DNA of 64,000 bases from Turbatrix aceti (lineage: Eukaryota; Nematoda; Chromadorea; Rhabditida; Panagrolaimidae): the NCBI GenBank assembly GCA_963969345.1, contig OZ017769.1:434001-498000 (forward strand), written 5' to 3'. A program made the position numbers and the translations under genes. The notes under the pieces were generated by a model, which was not told where the DNA came from, did no database searches, and worked only from the letters and a program-made list of their open reading frames with translations. The stretch's first letter is position 1. Each line of letters starts with the position of its first letter. This document shows, one piece after another, positions 62,529 through 64,000 of this stretch.

Positions 62529-63757
62529 TCAGATGACTAGGTTGTTGGACGTGATATGTCCAAGCAGGGTGACAACGATGTACTCCGTATCAGCCAGGTG
62601 AAGGCTAGCGAGGTTTTCTTCGAATAGATCAATCACCAGATCCAGTGTGTTTTCTGAAAAAAATTAATTAATTCAAATTCCTTCCGAAAAATATTAACTT
62701 ACTTTCAACACTAGACAGCAAAAATTCGTGATCAAACGAAGCAACGAGGCGTTGTATTGCCTTGCCGTTGGCAATGTGTACGTGAACTTTGGTTTCAAAA
62801 CGCATAACTCGTGGATTTGAGTTGTGTGCGTTGATGACAATGTGCAGCTGCGAAGCGTGCACACGTACGGTTTCTACGTTGAAGCGTAGCACAGGTCGGC
62901 GGGGTTTTGCCAGGTGAATTGAGCCGCCAATTGGCTGACCAACTTCTTTCTTGATCCAAATGCGTGAGCCAATTCTGAAAGACTGAAGTCATATCAATAG
63001 ACTTTTTCTCCCAAGCGTGTACGTGAAAAACAAAAGTGCCGTGGAATATTTTTGCTATTCAAAAAAAATATTATTTTTCCTATTCAAATAAAATATTAAT
63101 TAATTAATTAAAATTAATTATTTAATTCATTAAATAGCAAAAATAAATGTTTTTAAGCTCTGCTTTTAAAAAAATTCCACGGCAAATGTTCAAGCAAGTG
63201 CAAAAAAAAACTTACTTATGAGGGATCAAGCTGACTGAAGTCTTCCTCTGGTGGTGTTCATGATGATGGTGGTCATGAACAACGGGTACCGTCTCCGTAG
63301 CCCCAGGCATGATGCTCTGAGACCTCGAAAAATCAAATCTCAGAAATTCACGGAAACCTTTCGGTGTACTGGAACAGCAATCCGTCATGATGGGCCTCAG
63401 CGAATCATTGGCAACGAGAATGGACGAGTCTGTCTTCGAAAATTGTCCGCTTGATCGTCGAAGAATTCTGGGAGCTGCAGATGCTTCTTCCTCATTGTCG
63501 GACGAGTTCAGACTCGGTCTATCGGGTACAAGATCGCCAGAACTCGTGTTTTTGGGCAGAATTGAGCCCGTTGAATCGGCAGAATGGAGGTCAACGATGT
63601 CGATGACGCTCCCGGTCGAGGCGGTTTCTTCGGCCTCGGCTTTTGCGTCGTAGGCCATGCGACGGATGAAGCTGCGGACAAAGACGTTTTCCCATAGGGT
63701 TGTTGGTGTTCTCGGAGAGAGGGGTTGACCGTCTTTTAGCTTTCTTCCATCTGACAT
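62529..63757 (-). CDS. Unknown 312-residue protein
   Basis: Three exons, leftward: 63757-63216, 62974-62703 and 62653-62529, with matching phases. An acceptor (ATTTTTTAG) lies 4 bases before the ATG. The N-terminal 180 residues are Ser/Thr- and acid-rich (SVIDIVDLHSADSTGS, LNSSDNEEEASAAPRILRRS) and end in VHDHHHHEHHQRK. The C-terminal part alternates hydrophobic and polar residues as in a beta sandwich (VLRFNVETVRVHASQLHIV, INAHNSNPRVMRFETKVHVH), then LDLVIDLFEENLASLHLADT. This could be a C2-like or other beta fold, but I do not recognise it. Intron 1 contains a foldback repeat. Possibly more exons exist upstream, though the acceptor next to the ATG argues against it. Confidence 0.75.
63037..63184. 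repeat. Small foldback repeat inside an intron
   Basis: TGCCGTGGAA (63037-63046) and TATTTTTGCTATT (63047-63059) face their exact complements AATAGCAAAAATA (63133-63145) and TTCCACGGCA (63175-63184), with ATTAATTAATT runs in the loop. Size of about 148 bp and terminal inverted repeats suit a MITE. It lies in intron 1 of the 312-residue gene. Confidence 0.7.
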
Positions 63758-64000
63758 GTACCTAAAAAATTAGTTGATTAAAAAATTGTTATGGGGCCAT
63801 TTTTCCTGTTTATATGTTTTCTGAGTGTTCGTTACCCCTTGGCGTTTTTCTTTGTCCCCCAAGCTTTGCTCTATGACCTGTGTACCTGCGTGTCTACCTT
63901 GGGGCACGTATGCCAATGCATTGTACGTCTCCAGCAAAACCAGCTTTGACTACCACTTCCACTTCTACTGCTTTTTTTTCATCCCCATTGAAAGAATCAG
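63758..64000. other. Right edge, upstream of the 312-residue gene
   Basis: No recognisable coding sequence; likely promoter DNA of the leftward gene or the start of a neighbouring intergenic region. Confidence 0.4.

Overview
This window is nuclear DNA from a nematode. Short introns with T-rich ends (TTTTCAG or TTTTTAG) interrupt most genes. The MEK, survivin and separase products look most like the Caenorhabditis elegans proteins. At least nine genes have a good splice acceptor only 3-14 bases before the start codon with no coding exon upstream, which is what spliced-leader trans-splicing predicts. The preference for TTTTTAG acceptors and the long intergenic stretches argue against Caenorhabditis itself; I cannot name the genus.

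Layout, left to right. 1.7-4.5 kb (+): chondroitin synthase (SQV-5/CHSY1). 4.8-8.8 kb (-): a secreted or membrane cysteine-rich protein whose first intron holds a 41-bp minisatellite. 9.6-16.3 kb (-): an unknown 217-residue protein followed about 95 bp later by Rho kinase (LET-502/ROCK), apparently one operon. 16.3-22.7 kb: gene-poor. 22.7 kb (+): SRP9. 24.7-28.7 kb (+): supervillin. 29.3-31.1 kb (+): a 226-residue orphan with a DSGIDS motif and a tiny secreted protein. 31.4-33.4 kb (-): pyruvate kinase with two possible first exons. 33.4-38.1 kb: sparse, with a foldback element of about 850 bp. 38.2-39.9 kb (-): a small histidine-rich protein. 42.0-46.1 kb (-): an Alba-like basic protein downstream of PIP5K (PPK-1). 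47.8-49.6 kb (+): sorting nexin SNX-1. 50.0-50.7 kb (-): survivin (BIR-1). 51.1-51.8 kb: a pair of inverted element copies. 53.0-54.8 kb (+): MEK. 55.3-55.9 kb (-): a 58-residue single-pass membrane protein. 56.3-60.8 kb (-): separase. 62.5-63.8 kb (-): an unknown 312-residue protein.

Several genes converge on cell division and cortical actin. ROCK, PIP5K and supervillin act at the contractile cortex, survivin in the chromosomal passenger complex, and separase in chromatid release; MEK signals in the Ras pathway. They are ordinary single-copy nematode genes, and no bacterial-type system, CRISPR array, tRNA or rRNA was seen. Exon boundaries below were worked out by hand from splice consensus, reading-frame continuity and remembered family sequences; none was checked against transcripts. 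All start codons given for the named genes are ATG.
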